Source: Erwinia sp. 198
GTDB lineage: Bacteria; Pseudomonadota; Gammaproteobacteria; Enterobacterales; Enterobacteriaceae
Assembly: GCF_003937915.1 (NCBI RefSeq)
Contig: NZ_RHUM01000010.1
Location: forward strand, 138,210 to 202,209
Direction: 5' to 3'
DNA length: 64,000 nucleotides
Each line of letters starts with the position of its first letter. Position 1 is the stretch's first letter. This document shows positions 1-9,050 of this stretch, piece after piece. The notes under the pieces are model-generated. The model had not been told where the DNA came from. It ran no database searches and saw only the letters and a program-made list of their open reading frames with translations. Made by a program: the position numbers and the translations under genes.

Positions 1-1959
1 ATAGGTCATATAGACCGCGCCCCGATTTGTTCTGTCGCTGACATCAGCTCTGCTGAGCACCCTGCCGCGCCGTGAAGCCACCCACACCAGTTCGCCGTTA
101 TGGATATTCAGCGCACGCGCGTCCGCCGTATTCATCTGGATCCTGCCGGGTTCATCGGCCTGAGCCGCCAGGGCGTGGCAGTTGCCGGTCATTGAGCGGC
201 AGCTGTAGTGACCCACTTCACGTACCGTACAGAGCACCAGCGGCCAGGCTTCATCGGTTGCTTCGGCGGGCGGCTGCCAGTCACAGGCAAACAGCAGCCC
301 TTTACCGGAAGGACGCGAAAAGCGGTTCCCTTCATAAAGGTAAGGCGTGCCGGGATGCGCTTCATCAGGACAGGGCCACTGCACGTAGCCAAATCCGGCC
401 ATTTTTTCCCAGGTGGCACCGGTGTACAGCGGGCAAAGCGCACGCAATTCATCCCAGATCGCTTTATTGTTTTCATAGCGCATGGGATACCCCATCGCCT
501 GCGCCACGCGGCAGATAATTTCCCAGTCCGGCAGGACGTCGCCCTGCGGCTCTACAGCTTTTTCAAAGCGCTGGAATCCTCGATCGGCGCTGGTATAAAC
601 GCCCTCATGCTCGCCCCAGCTGGTGGCGGGCAGCAGGACATCCGCCAGCTCTGCCGTTTTGGTCATAAAAATATCCTGCACCACGATCAGCTCCAGCTTT
701 GCCATCGCCTGACGCATCAGGGCGAGATCCGGTTCGGTTTGCAGCGGATCTTCACCCATAATCCAGTAGGCATGCAGCTTGCCCTCCAATGCTAAATGAG
801 GTACATCGGTAATGGCGTATCCGGGTTTATCGCTGAGCGAACCAACGCCCCAGGCGGCGGCAAATTTTTCGCGTACTGCCTTATCCGTTACGGGCTGATA
901 GCCGGGGAAAACATCTGGCAGAGCCCCCATATCGCAGGCGCCCTGCACGTTATTTTGCCCTCTGACCGGCCCCACGCCGACGCCCGGCCGCCCGAAATTG
1001 CCGGTAGCCAGCGCCAGGCTGGCCAATCCTTTCACCACGTCCACGCCCTGCCCCCACTGGGTCACCCCCATCCCCCATAAAATGGTGGCGTTGCGGGCGC
1101 GGGCATAAAGGCGGGCAGCCTGGCGAATAAGCTCCGGCTTCAGTCCTGTGATGGCTTCCACCGCTTCCGGCGAATAGCGCTGTACGCCTTCCCGCCACGC
1201 TTCCAGCCCTTCCGTATGCTTATCGATATAGCTTTTGTCCCACAGCTTTTCAGCAATCAGTACGTGAGCAAGCGCGTTTACCAGCGCCATATTGCTGCCG
1301 TTTTTTAGCGGCAGCCACAGATCGGCCAGCCGGGCGCTTTCAATATAGCGCGGATCGCAGACGATAATTTTGGCCCCTTTCTCTTTGGCATGCAGAATGC
1401 GTCTGGCCACGATCGGATGAGAATCCGCGGCGTTATAGCCAAAGATAAGCAGGCAGTCGCTTTCTTCAATATCCTTCATGGCGTTGCTCATCGCCCCATT
1501 GCCCAGCGTCGCCCGCAGGCCAGCGACGGAAGGGCCGTGGCACACCCTGGCGCAGCAGTCGATGTTATTGCTTCCCAATACGGCACGCGCAAACTTCTGC
1601 ATGACATAGTTGGTTTCGTTTCCCGGCCCGCGTGAAGATCCGGTAACCATAATGCTTTCAGGCCCTGAACGATCCCGGATTTTTTGCAGCCGCCTGCTGA
1701 CAAAATCGATAGCTTCCTGCCAGCTGACTTTTTCAAAAGGCCCGCCTCGTTTACGACGAATGGCGGGATGCTGCAAGCGCGGCGTCAGCAGGCGGGTATT
1801 ATTCAAAAATTCCCAGCCGAAGTAGCCCTTCAGGCAAAGCTTTCCTTCATTGGTGACGCCGGGCGCGCCTTCCGCGCCAACGACTTTTCCGTCTGCAATC
1901 TGCAACGCAATTTTGCAGCCGCAGCCGCAGTAGGGACAAACAACAATCGCTTTATCCAT
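1..1959 (-). CDS. fdhF: Formate dehydrogenase H-type molybdopterin oxidoreductase, Cys form (partial, C-terminus outside window)
   Basis: The reading frame is open from an ATG at 1959 to the left edge (653 codons; E. coli FdhF has 715). It should oxidise formate at a bis-MGD molybdenum centre. The N-terminal [4Fe-4S] motif CPYCGCGC (Cys8 onward), the LCLKGY motif with the active-site Lys, and VRGQNNVQG further on all match FdhF. At residue 140, where E. coli FdhF has selenocysteine in CARV-U-HGPSVAG, the codon at 1540-1542 is TGC, so this is CARVCHGPSVAG and no recoding is needed. The next residue is the conserved His141. The start codon overlaps the end of the upstream ferredoxin gene by 8 bp, which suggests translational coupling. 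In E. coli, FdhF has been linked genetically to urate breakdown with AegA and YgfT, and the context here fits that. Confidence 0.9.
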   Translation of the reverse strand, partial: MDKAIVVCPYCGCGCKIALQIADGKVVGAEGAPGVTNEGKLCLKGYFGWEFLNNTRLLTPRLQHPAIRRKRGGPFEKVSWQEAIDFVSRRLQKIRDRSGPESIMVTGSSRGPGNETNYVMQKFARAVLGSNNIDCCARVCHGPSVAGLRATLGNGAMSNAMKDIEESDCLLIFGYNAADSHPIVARRILHAKEKGAKIIVCDPRYIESARLADLWLPLKNGSNMALVNALAHVLIAEKLWDKSYIDKHTEGLEAWREGVQRYSPEAVEAITGLKPELIRQAARLYARARNATILWGMGVTQWGQGVDVVKGLASLALATGNFGRPGVGVGPVRGQNNVQGACDMGALPDVFPGYQPVTDKAVREKFAAAWGVGSLSDKPGYAITDVPHLALEGKLHAYWIMGEDPLQTEPDLALMRQAMAKLELIVVQDIFMTKTAELADVLLPATSWGEHEGVYTSADRGFQRFEKAVEPQGDVLPDWEIICRVAQAMGYPMRYENNKAIWDELRALCPLYTGATWEKMAGFGYVQWPCPDEAHPGTPYLYEGNRFSRPSGKGLLFACDWQPPAEATDEAWPLVLCTVREVGHYSCRSMTGNCHALAAQADEPGRIQMNTADARALNIHNGELVWVASRRGRVLSRADVSDRTNRGAVYMTY

Positions 1960-2479
1960 GTTTCTCCACCTCCTGTAAATAAGGCCCGTTCAGCTGGCTT
2001 TCTGCTGCGGCTCGCTGCTGCTTTTGCTGCTGTCGTTGCGCCAGTCCGGCGGCGGTCATCAGCGTTAACGCACCGGTTGGGCACACGTGGATGCAGGCGG
2101 GCTCGTCGGATTGACCAGCGCAAAGATCGCATTTCACTATCAGCGGCTTTTCTTCGGGCATGCTGACGATTTCAATGACGCCAAACGGGCAGGCAATCAC
2201 GCAGCTTTTGCAGTCAATACAGCGATGACTGCGGGTTTCTATCATACCCAGCTCGCCCTTATACAACGCCGCGACGGGGCATGCAGAGACGCAGGGCGCG
2301 TTATTACACTGATGGCACATAACGGGCACGCTAACCTGCGACGATTTAATAACCTTCAGGCGAGGGAAATAGTGCTGCGTAGCCAGTAACGGCGTGCCCG
2401 TATGCACCACGGCGCAGGCAACCTCACAGGTATGGCAGCCGATACATTTTTCAGGCTGGGCGAAGATAAACTGGCTCAT
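1952..2479 (-). CDS. ygfS: Ferredoxin-type 4x[4Fe-4S] electron-transfer subunit (YgfS/HydN-like)
   Basis: This 175-residue protein begins MSQFIFAQPEKCIGC and carries four cysteine clusters: CIGCHTCEVAC (~12-22), CHQCNNAPCVSACP (~55-68), CIDCKSCVIACPFG (~88-101) and CDLCAGQSDEPACIHVCP (~117-134). That is the HydN/YgfS/HycB pattern of a polyferredoxin that passes electrons between an FdhF-type catalytic subunit and partners. Its ATG overlaps the stop of the upstream flavoprotein gene (ATGA), and its own stop overlaps the fdhF start, so the three genes form one tightly coupled operon. In the E. coli urate cluster ygfS lies beside ygfT in the same way. I infer that it shuttles electrons between FdhF and the flavoprotein. 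HydN cannot be excluded as the closer relative. Confidence 0.85.
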   Translation of the reverse strand: MSQFIFAQPEKCIGCHTCEVACAVVHTGTPLLATQHYFPRLKVIKSSQVSVPVMCHQCNNAPCVSACPVAALYKGELGMIETRSHRCIDCKSCVIACPFGVIEIVSMPEEKPLIVKCDLCAGQSDEPACIHVCPTGALTLMTAAGLAQRQQQKQQRAAAESQLNGPYLQEVEKHG

Positions 2480-4419
2480 AAGGCCCGCTCCTTTATTTCT
2501 GCGCGGGTCATTTTCGCGCTCTGCTCAAACATCGCCAGCATCTCCCGCGCGCTGCGACGCCCTTCCGCCATAGCCGTTACCACCAAATCGGCACCGTGCA
2601 CGGCATCCCCGGCGGCAAACACTTTTGGATGATGCGTTTGCGTTGTGCGACCCGCCTGGCCTGTTTTAATCAGCCCCCGACGATCGAAACGGACCGCCTG
2701 TCCCGCCAGCCAGGGCATCTCGTGCGCCTGAAAGCCAAAGGCCAGGATCAGCGCGTCGGCAGCCAGCACGAACTCAGATCCTTTGACCAGCTGCGGTCGC
2801 CGGCGCCCGTCGCTGCCTGGCTCACCGGCAACGGTGCGGATCATCCCTATGCCGCTCAGACGACCGCCCTTATCCAGCTCGATATATTGCGGCAGCAGGT
2901 TAAACATAAATTCCACGCCTTCTTCGCACGCGTTGGCGACCTCTTTTTTAGAGCCAGGCATACTCTCTTCATCGCGCCGATAGGCGCAAATAACCTGTTT
3001 CGCCTGCTGCCGGATGGCGGTACGCACGCAGTCCATCGCCGTATCGCCACCGCCCAGAACTACGACTTTTTTCCCCTTCAGTGAGACATAAGGCTGCTGT
3101 TTGTCCTCTGCCAGCCCCATTACCCGGCGCGTATTAGCGGTCAGATAAGGCAGCGCCTGCATGACGCCGGGCGCATCCTCATGCTCAAGGCCCGCCTGCA
3201 TCAATTTATAGGTGCCCACCCCTAAAAAGACGGCGTCGTAATCCGCCAGCAGACGAGAGAAAGAAAGGTCACGACCAATTTCGCAGTTAAGGTGAAACTT
3301 AATTCCCATTTTGCTGAAAATCGCGCGGCGGGTTGTCATCAGCTGTTTATCCAGCTTGAAAGAGGGGATCCCAAAGGTCAGCATCCCGCCAATTTCGGGA
3401 TGGCGATCGTAGACATCCACCTGCACGCCGCTGCGCGCAAGGATATCAGCACAGCCCAGCCCGGCAGGCCCGGCGCCCACCACCGCCACCTTTTCAGGCC
3501 GGGCCTCAATCGCTGGCGGCGTCGGGTGCCAGCCCTGCCTGAACGCTTCATCAGTGATGTAACGCTCGAGGTTACCTATCGAAACCGCGCCCGACCGACC
3601 GCTGAGCGTACATGCGCCTTCGCAGAGCCGATCCTGTGGACAGACACGCCCGCAAATTTCCGGCAGGCTGCTGGTCTGATGCGATAGCTCTGCCGCATCG
3701 ATAATTCGCCCCTCCTGTACCAGGCGGATAAAATCGGGGATGGCGTTGTGCAGCGGGCAGGCCCAGCCGCACCACGCTTTTTGCGCGCAATAAAGACAGC
3801 GCTCGGCCTCATAACCCGCCTGCGACGGCGAGAGGCCCTGATAAATCTCGCAGAAATGCCTGACGCGATCCGTGGGTTTAAGCTTGCGGGCGCCAATGCG
3901 CGGCAGCTTATCCAACGCCTGCGCGGCGCGTCCGGCTACTGGCCGCAGCGCTTTATCGTCAGCAGTGGCGTACTGACGGTACTGCCGAAGCCGCGTCAAT
4001 GTATTTTCATCCATCACGTGCAGCGCCCGGGTCGGGCAGGAAGCCACACAAGCGGGGCCGCCCTGCCCGGTTTGCTCGCAGAGATCGCACTTACTCATAA
4101 CGTCTTCAGAAGCAGCCGGTTCAATCGCGCCAAACGGACAGGCCAGCAGACAATTTTTGCAGCCTATGCACTTTTCCTCATGCAGCCGCACGCTGCCGCG
4201 TTGAAAAACAAGCGCCTGAGTTGGGCAGCTGGCGACGCAGGGCGCATGGTTGCACTGACGACAGGTAACGGGGCCACAGCCTTTGACAAGATGAATGCGC
4301 GGCCGAAACTGCCCACGATCGACTGGCCATTCGCCATCGCCGTGCGCTAATGCACACGCCACTTCACAAACATGACAATCAATACACTCGCCGGGATTAA
4401 CAGTGACAAACCGGTTCAT
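2476..4419 (-). CDS. uacF: Fe-S/FAD oxidoreductase of the AegA/UacF (YgfT) family
   Basis: The protein has 647 residues (AegA 659, YgfT 639). The N-terminal ~150 residues are a polyferredoxin (CIDCHVCEVAC, CRQCNHAPC, CIGCKNCLLACPFG, CDLCEQTGQGGPAC). Next is a GltD-like Fe-S segment (CLYCAQKAWCGWACP, CGRVCPQDRLCEGAC), then an FAD site (VAVVGAGPAGLGCADIL) and an NAD(P)H site (VVVLGGGDTAMDC). I chose the ATG at 4419 because AAGGAG lies 5 bp upstream; the frame is open 8 codons further but without a ribosome binding site. It leads the three-gene operon and faces the molybdenum hydroxylase operon across a regulatory gap. AegA and YgfT are implicated in E. coli micro-aerobic urate degradation, so I infer it moves reducing equivalents between NAD(P)H and FdhF or ferredoxin. 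AegA and UacF cannot be told apart here. Confidence 0.85.
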   Translation of the reverse strand: MNRFVTVNPGECIDCHVCEVACALAHGDGEWPVDRGQFRPRIHLVKGCGPVTCRQCNHAPCVASCPTQALVFQRGSVRLHEEKCIGCKNCLLACPFGAIEPAASEDVMSKCDLCEQTGQGGPACVASCPTRALHVMDENTLTRLRQYRQYATADDKALRPVAGRAAQALDKLPRIGARKLKPTDRVRHFCEIYQGLSPSQAGYEAERCLYCAQKAWCGWACPLHNAIPDFIRLVQEGRIIDAAELSHQTSSLPEICGRVCPQDRLCEGACTLSGRSGAVSIGNLERYITDEAFRQGWHPTPPAIEARPEKVAVVGAGPAGLGCADILARSGVQVDVYDRHPEIGGMLTFGIPSFKLDKQLMTTRRAIFSKMGIKFHLNCEIGRDLSFSRLLADYDAVFLGVGTYKLMQAGLEHEDAPGVMQALPYLTANTRRVMGLAEDKQQPYVSLKGKKVVVLGGGDTAMDCVRTAIRQQAKQVICAYRRDEESMPGSKKEVANACEEGVEFMFNLLPQYIELDKGGRLSGIGMIRTVAGEPGSDGRRRPQLVKGSEFVLAADALILAFGFQAHEMPWLAGQAVRFDRRGLIKTGQAGRTTQTHHPKVFAAGDAVHGADLVVTAMAEGRRSAREMLAMFEQSAKMTRAEIKERAL

Positions 4420-4596
4420 TTTTACTCCTTTTATGCCGCACAAATCCCTTTCGTCGGGCTATGCAAAAAAAGGGCACATTTGCGGAAAAAAGCCATTCAG
4501 AGCTGATTTTTGTGAGGCATTACGCAGTTGCTGGCGAGAACGTCGGTTTAAGAGAGGGATGTCGTCGCTATGGCTGACGTAGACAGAGAATTACCA

Positions 4597-4609
4597 TCTC
4601 ATTTTGAGA
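4597..4609. promoter_or_regulatory. Candidate activator site (UAS) TCTCA-N3-TGAGA, copy 1
   Basis: TCTCATTTTGAGA is a perfect 5+3+5 palindrome 119 bp upstream of the -24 element at 4728. The same palindrome precedes the two other sigma-54 promoters in the cluster (10893-10905 and 17543-17555). The distance is normal for an enhancer site of a sigma-54 activator. I infer that the YgeV-type regulator at 9051-10835 binds here. Confidence 0.65.
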
Positions 4610-4727
4610 AAAAGACATCAAAGTGAAACAACTCCGGCGACATACAAGCGAATAACAGACTTGTTTTTGCCCGCTTTCTTCGGAATGCCTCGCAGCCCTG
4701 GAACTTGTCGCAGGCATCGCCATACTC

Positions 4728-4743
4728 TGGCATATCCCTTGCT
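4728..4743 (+). promoter_or_regulatory. Sigma-54 (-24/-12) promoter of the Mo hydroxylase operon
   Basis: TGGCATATCCCTTGCT matches the consensus TGGCACG-N4-TTGCW at all key positions, with the correct spacing of ten bases between GG and GC. Transcription should start about 12 bp past the -12 element, giving a short leader before the GTG at 4782. Confidence 0.8.
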
Positions 4744-4781
4744 TAGGGCTGCCCCAGGGAAGCATCAGGAGACCAAAACCC

Positions 4782-7700
4782 GTGAAAACTCTTTTAGTGG
4801 GCAGTGAAGTGCCGCGCGTCGACGGCCTGGCGAAGGTCAGGGGGGCTGCCGTATATGGCGACGATATTGTTTTGAAAAACATGCTTTATGGCGTGTGTCG
4901 CTATGCCGATATCGCCGCAGGGCGAATCGCCTCGCTGGATATTACGGAGGCGGAAAAACTGCCTGGCGTGGTAAAAATTGCAACATGGAAGGACATCCCC
5001 GGCCAGCGCTATGTTGGCGTGGTTATTCCGGACTATCCGCCTATCGTTGAAGGCGAAATCGCTTTTCGCGGGGACGTAATTGCCGTGATCGCGGCGGAAA
5101 GCTATGAAATAGCCTGCCAGGCCGCCGATAAAATCCGCGTGACCTACACGCCCTGGACACCGATAACATCGGTTAAAGACGCTATCAGACCAGGGGCGCG
5201 TCTCATCCACAGTGACAAAGAAAATAATATTATTAATCATCACCATACGATTAAGGGCGATATTGAGGCGGGCTTTGCGGCCTCCAGCCATATCTTTGAG
5301 CGCGATTTTGAGGTCGGCTTTCAGGAGCACGCCTATATTGAGCCGGAGTCCATCACCGTCGGCTACGACGACAATGAACAAATCGTCACGGTTTATGGGT
5401 CAATACAAAATGCGCATCGCGTGCGCGGCATGGTGGCGAAATATCTGGATCTGCCGCAGTCAAAGGTTAACGTGAAGCGCTCCGTGCTGGGCGGCTCTTT
5501 CGGCGGCAAAGACGATATTATCGATCATCTTGCCTGCCGGGCGGCGTTGCTGGCCGTATTGACTTCGCGCCCGGTAAAAATGACCTATAACCGCGAACAG
5601 TCAATGCAGGAGAGCTATAAACGCCACCCTTATCAGATGCATTACAAAATCGGTCTGGACGATCGGGCGCGTATCCAGGCAATAAAAATAGATATCCTTG
5701 CGGATGGCGGCAGCTATGCCGGGCAAACGCCTTTTGTCACCTGGCGTAGCTCCGTACAGGCTGCCGGGCCTTATAATATTCCCAACGTGCGTGTCGATAT
5801 TACCGGCGTCTATACCAACAATAATTATACCTCCGCCTATCGCGGCTTTGGGGCGCCGCAGGTTATTTTTGCCAATGAATCGCTGATGGATGAGGTAGCG
5901 GAAAAAATGGGGCTGTCGCCCGTCGAGCTGCGTCTGAGAAACGTACTGCGCCAGAACGACACCAGCATGGCTGGACAGGTTCTCAGCGAGCATCAGGTTT
6001 CCGCGCAGGAAGTCCTGCAAAAGGCTATCGACAAAACCGAGTTTTTGGCGAAACGGGAGCATTATCGGCAGCTCAATCAGCTGGGCGGGCCGATTAAATA
6101 TGGCATTGGACTGGCGCTCAGTCATCGGGGTTGTTCACTGGGGGCCGAGGGGCTGGATGCCTCTTCCGCGCTGATACAGATCAACGCCGACGGCAGCCTG
6201 AATCTTTCCACTTCCGTGTCTGAAAACGGCCAGGGATTGCAGACCACCATGTCGCTTATTGCAGCGGAAGCATTTGGCCTGGATCTGACACAAATTCATT
6301 TCACCGATCCACCGACCGCCTTGATTGCCGATGGGGGATCTACCGTAGCGTCCCGCGGCACGCTAATGGGCGGACAGGCGGTGCTTAGCGCGGCGAAAAG
6401 CATCAAGCGACGCATGGCTAAAGCGCTGGCGCAAACGCTGGATGTAACCGATCCCGACGATCTGGTATGGGAAAACGGCACCGTATTTCACCGCCAATAC
6501 CCTTCTAAGCGACTGGCGTTCCGGCAGGTCGTTGACATGACGAAAGCTACCGGTGCCAATCTTTCGGCTTACGGCTGGCACGTCGCGCCGGCTATCCACT
6601 GGGACGAAGAAAAAGGAAGCGGCAGTCCCTACTTTACCTGGGTTTACGGCTGTCAGATCGCCGATATCGCGCTGGATACCCGCACAGGAAAAATCACGTT
6701 TAACAACGCCACGGCCGTGCATGACGTCGGCAAAGTGATCAACAAAGTTGGTTTTGAAGGACAGGTTTACGGCGGCCTGGTTCAGGGAATGATCGGCTAC
6801 GCCATGCTGGAAGAGTTCAATATAGAGCAAGGCGAGGTTAAATCTGAGAACTTTGATACCTACCTGCTGCCCACGATTAAAGACGTGCCGAATATCGACA
6901 TCGTCGCGGTAGAAAATCACGACAAGGCGGGTCCCTATGGCGCCAAGGTTATCGGCGAACCCGTGCTGGAGCTTGGCGGCGCGGCGCTAAATAACGCCGT
7001 GAGCTTCGCGCTTGGACGTCGCAACTACACGCTACCGCTGACGCTGGAGCAGGTTCGCCTGGGCTACGCGTTGAAAAAACCGGTCCGCCAGAGCGAGCTA
7101 CAGGCTGAATCGGGCGGTAAAAAACAGGTTTTACGGCTGAACACGCTACAAGTTTACCGGCCGGACACGCTGGATGACACGCTACGGGCGCTGGCCGACG
7201 GCCGGGCCAGGCCGATTGCAGGCGGAACGGATCTGCTGGTACAGGCGCGGCTTAGTACGGTGTCGCTGCCGCTGGTGGATATTTCAGGTTTGAAAGAACT
7301 ACAGCGTATCGCTTTCTGCGATGAGGGCTTGGCCATCGGGGCTGGCGTTTGCTTCAGTGATTTGACGGCCGATCAGCGGATTCAGGAGCACTATCCGCTA
7401 TTAATTACCGCCTGCAACACCATTGGTTCACTACAGCTCCGTAACCGGGCGACGCTGGGTGGTAATATCGTTAACGCCGCGCCCTGCGCAGACTCCGTAC
7501 CGCCGCTGATTATCTATGACGCTATCGTCGTGCTGCAGAGCCAGCAGGCGCAGCGCCGGATGCCGCTGTCGGACTTTATCACCGCAGGCTACCGTACCCG
7601 GCTACAGCCCGGCGAGTTACTGACCGCGGTGATACTGCCCGTCCCCTATCGCGATCCTGGTCTTGAGCAACGCTATCTTCAGCTGGGTCGTCGTAATGCG

Positions 7701-8015
7701 CTGAACATTACCCGTCAGAGCTTTACCGGCCAGTTTACCTTCAATCATGCGGGGATCCTGGTGCGCTGCCGTCTGGTAGATGGCGCGCTGTTGAGTAAGC
7801 CTCAACGCTTGATTGCGGTAGAGAAAGTTCTGACCGGACAGGCGTTGACGACCGCGCAGATAGAGGCGGGTGCCAGCGCGCTGCAAGCCCTGCTAACGGC
7901 GGCTATAGGCAATCGCTGGTCCGCCGCGTACAAGGTGCCGGTAGCGTTAGATATGCTGCGTCAAATGTTGCAGGAAGCCCGTGAAGCCGGGACAAAACAA
8001 GGAGCAAAAAAATGA
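4782..8015 (+). CDS. Molybdenum hydroxylase, fused Mo-cofactor and FAD domains (XdhD-like + YgfM-like)
   Basis: This 1077-residue protein starts at a GTG, with AGGAGA 8 bp upstream. Residues 1 to ~765 are a molybdopterin-binding hydroxylase domain: GGSFGGKDD (~239), AYRGFGAPQ (~355), ENGQGLQTT (~482, the conserved Gln) and GAKVIGEPV (~720) holding the catalytic Glu. Residues ~782-1070 form a CoxM/XdhB-type FAD domain with the FAD motifs GGTDLLVQ and TLGGNIVNAAPCAD. The [2Fe-2S] subunit is the next gene. It should hydroxylate a purine such as hypoxanthine or xanthine. The Mo domain resembles XdhD of the selenium-dependent hydroxylase group. In E. coli XdhD instead has [2Fe-2S] and Mo fused with YgfM separate, and eukaryotic xanthine dehydrogenase runs FeS-FAD-Mo; the Mo-FAD order here differs from both. 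The direction of the reaction cannot be read from sequence. Confidence 0.88.
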   Translation: MKTLLVGSEVPRVDGLAKVRGAAVYGDDIVLKNMLYGVCRYADIAAGRIASLDITEAEKLPGVVKIATWKDIPGQRYVGVVIPDYPPIVEGEIAFRGDVIAVIAAESYEIACQAADKIRVTYTPWTPITSVKDAIRPGARLIHSDKENNIINHHHTIKGDIEAGFAASSHIFERDFEVGFQEHAYIEPESITVGYDDNEQIVTVYGSIQNAHRVRGMVAKYLDLPQSKVNVKRSVLGGSFGGKDDIIDHLACRAALLAVLTSRPVKMTYNREQSMQESYKRHPYQMHYKIGLDDRARIQAIKIDILADGGSYAGQTPFVTWRSSVQAAGPYNIPNVRVDITGVYTNNNYTSAYRGFGAPQVIFANESLMDEVAEKMGLSPVELRLRNVLRQNDTSMAGQVLSEHQVSAQEVLQKAIDKTEFLAKREHYRQLNQLGGPIKYGIGLALSHRGCSLGAEGLDASSALIQINADGSLNLSTSVSENGQGLQTTMSLIAAEAFGLDLTQIHFTDPPTALIADGGSTVASRGTLMGGQAVLSAAKSIKRRMAKALAQTLDVTDPDDLVWENGTVFHRQYPSKRLAFRQVVDMTKATGANLSAYGWHVAPAIHWDEEKGSGSPYFTWVYGCQIADIALDTRTGKITFNNATAVHDVGKVINKVGFEGQVYGGLVQGMIGYAMLEEFNIEQGEVKSENFDTYLLPTIKDVPNIDIVAVENHDKAGPYGAKVIGEPVLELGGAALNNAVSFALGRRNYTLPLTLEQVRLGYALKKPVRQSELQAESGGKKQVLRLNTLQVYRPDTLDDTLRALADGRARPIAGGTDLLVQARLSTVSLPLVDISGLKELQRIAFCDEGLAIGAGVCFSDLTADQRIQEHYPLLITACNTIGSLQLRNRATLGGNIVNAAPCADSVPPLIIYDAIVVLQSQQAQRRMPLSDFITAGYRTRLQPGELLTAVILPVPYRDPGLEQRYLQLGRRNALNITRQSFTGQFTFNHAGILVRCRLVDGALLSKPQRLIAVEKVLTGQALTTAQIEAGASALQALLTAAIGNRWSAAYKVPVALDMLRQMLQEAREAGTKQGAKK

Positions 8016-8473
8016 ACAGGATCAGGCTGACAGTAAACGGGGTTGAGGTTGAGAGAACGGTTGAGGACAATCGCCGCCTGCTTGATTTTTTACGCGAGGA
8101 TTTACAGCTGACCGGCACCAAAGAAGGCTGTTCGGTAGGCGAGTGCGGCGCCTGTACGGTGATCATGAACGGTAAGTCTGTCTGTTCATGCCTGGTGCTG
8201 GCGGCGCAGTGCGATGATGCGACGGTCAGCACTATTGAAGCACTGCATCAGGATGAAACCGGTAGAAAGCTGCAGCAGGAATTTGTGCGCCACGGCGGCG
8301 TACAGTGCGGCTTTTGCACGCCGGGCGTGCTGATGAGCACCAAAGCGCTGCTGGATAAAACCCCTCGCCCGAGCGACCAGCAGATTGCAGAAGCGCTGGA
8401 GGGAAATCTTTGCCGCTGTACCGGTTACAAACCAATTATTAAATCAATTAAGGCGGTGCTGAAAACGGAGTAA
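8012..8473 (+). CDS. [2Fe-2S] subunit of the molybdenum hydroxylase (XdhC-type)
   Basis: This 153-residue protein has the two-cluster arrangement of small hydroxylase subunits. A plant-type ferredoxin site has CSVGECGACTV (~45-55) with a further Cys in the SVCSC segment, and a helical second cluster has QCGFCTPGV (~98) and NLCRCTGY (~134). Its ATG overlaps the end of the fused Mo-FAD gene (ATGA at 8012-8015), and both lie behind the sigma-54 promoter at 4728. It should carry electrons between the Mo centre and the FAD domain in the partner chain. Its length is close to E. coli XdhC (159 residues). Confidence 0.93.
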   Translation: MNRIRLTVNGVEVERTVEDNRRLLDFLREDLQLTGTKEGCSVGECGACTVIMNGKSVCSCLVLAAQCDDATVSTIEALHQDETGRKLQQEFVRHGGVQCGFCTPGVLMSTKALLDKTPRPSDQQIAEALEGNLCRCTGYKPIIKSIKAVLKTE

Positions 8474-8480
8474 AGCCATT

Positions 8481-9047
8481 ATGAGGGAATGTATTATGCT
8501 GGCGGCCGGACTCTCATCGCGTATGGGATGTTGGAAAATGCTGCTGCCATGGCAGGATACAACGGTGCTGGACATGGCCGTTCGCAATGCGCTGGCATTC
8601 TGCGACAGAGTTATCCTGGTAACAGGCTATCGTGCCGAAGAGCTTCATCAGCGTTACGCCCATTGGCCTGCCGTAGATCTTTGTCACAACCCCGGTTACC
8701 AGGCGGGGATGTTTTCTTCGGTACGCTGCGGCACCGCCGCGCTTTCCGGCGGACGCTTTTTCGTAGTGCCCGGAGATATGCCCGCGATTGATCCGGCAAT
8801 CTATGCGCTGCTGTGGCAGCATCAAAGTCTCTGTTGCCAACTGCCCTGCTACGCGGGCAAAAATGGGCATCCGGTGCTGCTGCCTGCCGGAATGGCGGCG
8901 CAAATAATCGCAGCGCCTGAGCAAAGTACGCTGCGCAAGCTGATTCAGGAATATGGCTGCATCAGCGTGCCGGTCGACAGCCCAACCATTCACTGGGATT
9001 TAGACAGGCCCGCACAGTATCAGCAACGCCTTGGCAACGCCCGCTGA
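8481..9047 (+). CDS. mocA: Molybdenum cofactor cytidylyltransferase
   Basis: This 188-residue nucleotidyltransferase starts MRECIMLAAGLSSRMG, the LxAGxSxRMG signature of the GlmU/MobA-like fold, and continues with GCWKMLLPW and VILVTGYRAEEL as in E. coli MocA (192 residues). MocA joins CMP to molybdopterin to make MCD, the cofactor form used by xanthine-dehydrogenase-type enzymes. It follows the [2Fe-2S] gene by 7 bp in the same operon, so the cofactor enzyme is made with its client. It ends 3 bp before the convergent ygeV gene and I see no hairpin terminator between them. Confidence 0.88.
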   Translation: MRECIMLAAGLSSRMGCWKMLLPWQDTTVLDMAVRNALAFCDRVILVTGYRAEELHQRYAHWPAVDLCHNPGYQAGMFSSVRCGTAALSGGRFFVVPGDMPAIDPAIYALLWQHQSLCCQLPCYAGKNGHPVLLPAGMAAQIIAAPEQSTLRKLIQEYGCISVPVDSPTIHWDLDRPAQYQQRLGNAR

Positions 9048-9050
9048 AGC

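Larger units (their letters stand above)
4420..4781. promoter_or_regulatory. Divergent regulatory region between the uacF operon and the Mo hydroxylase operon
   Basis: This 362-bp spacer has no convincing gene. It contains the palindrome TCTCATTTTGAGA at 4597-4609 and a -24/-12 promoter at 4728-4743 reading right, both entered separately. For the leftward operon the best match is a weak -24/-12-like site (TGTGCCCTTTTTTGCA, minus strand, about 4463-4478) with a good -12 element but without the GG of the -24 element. A single activator site could serve both directions. Confidence 0.6.

Noticed and set aside
1500..1560. Selenocysteine UGA with SECIS element in fdhF
   Set aside because: Looked for it because E. 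coli FdhF uses UGA; the codon is TGC, so no recoding element is needed.
4462..4478. Leftward sigma-54 promoter for the uacF operon
   Set aside because: The -12 half (TTTTGCA) is good, but the -24 half lacks GG (TGTGCCC); too weak to call.
4516..4532. GGCATTACGCAGTTGCT as a -24/-12 promoter
   Set aside because: Spacing between GG and GC is twelve, two more than allowed.
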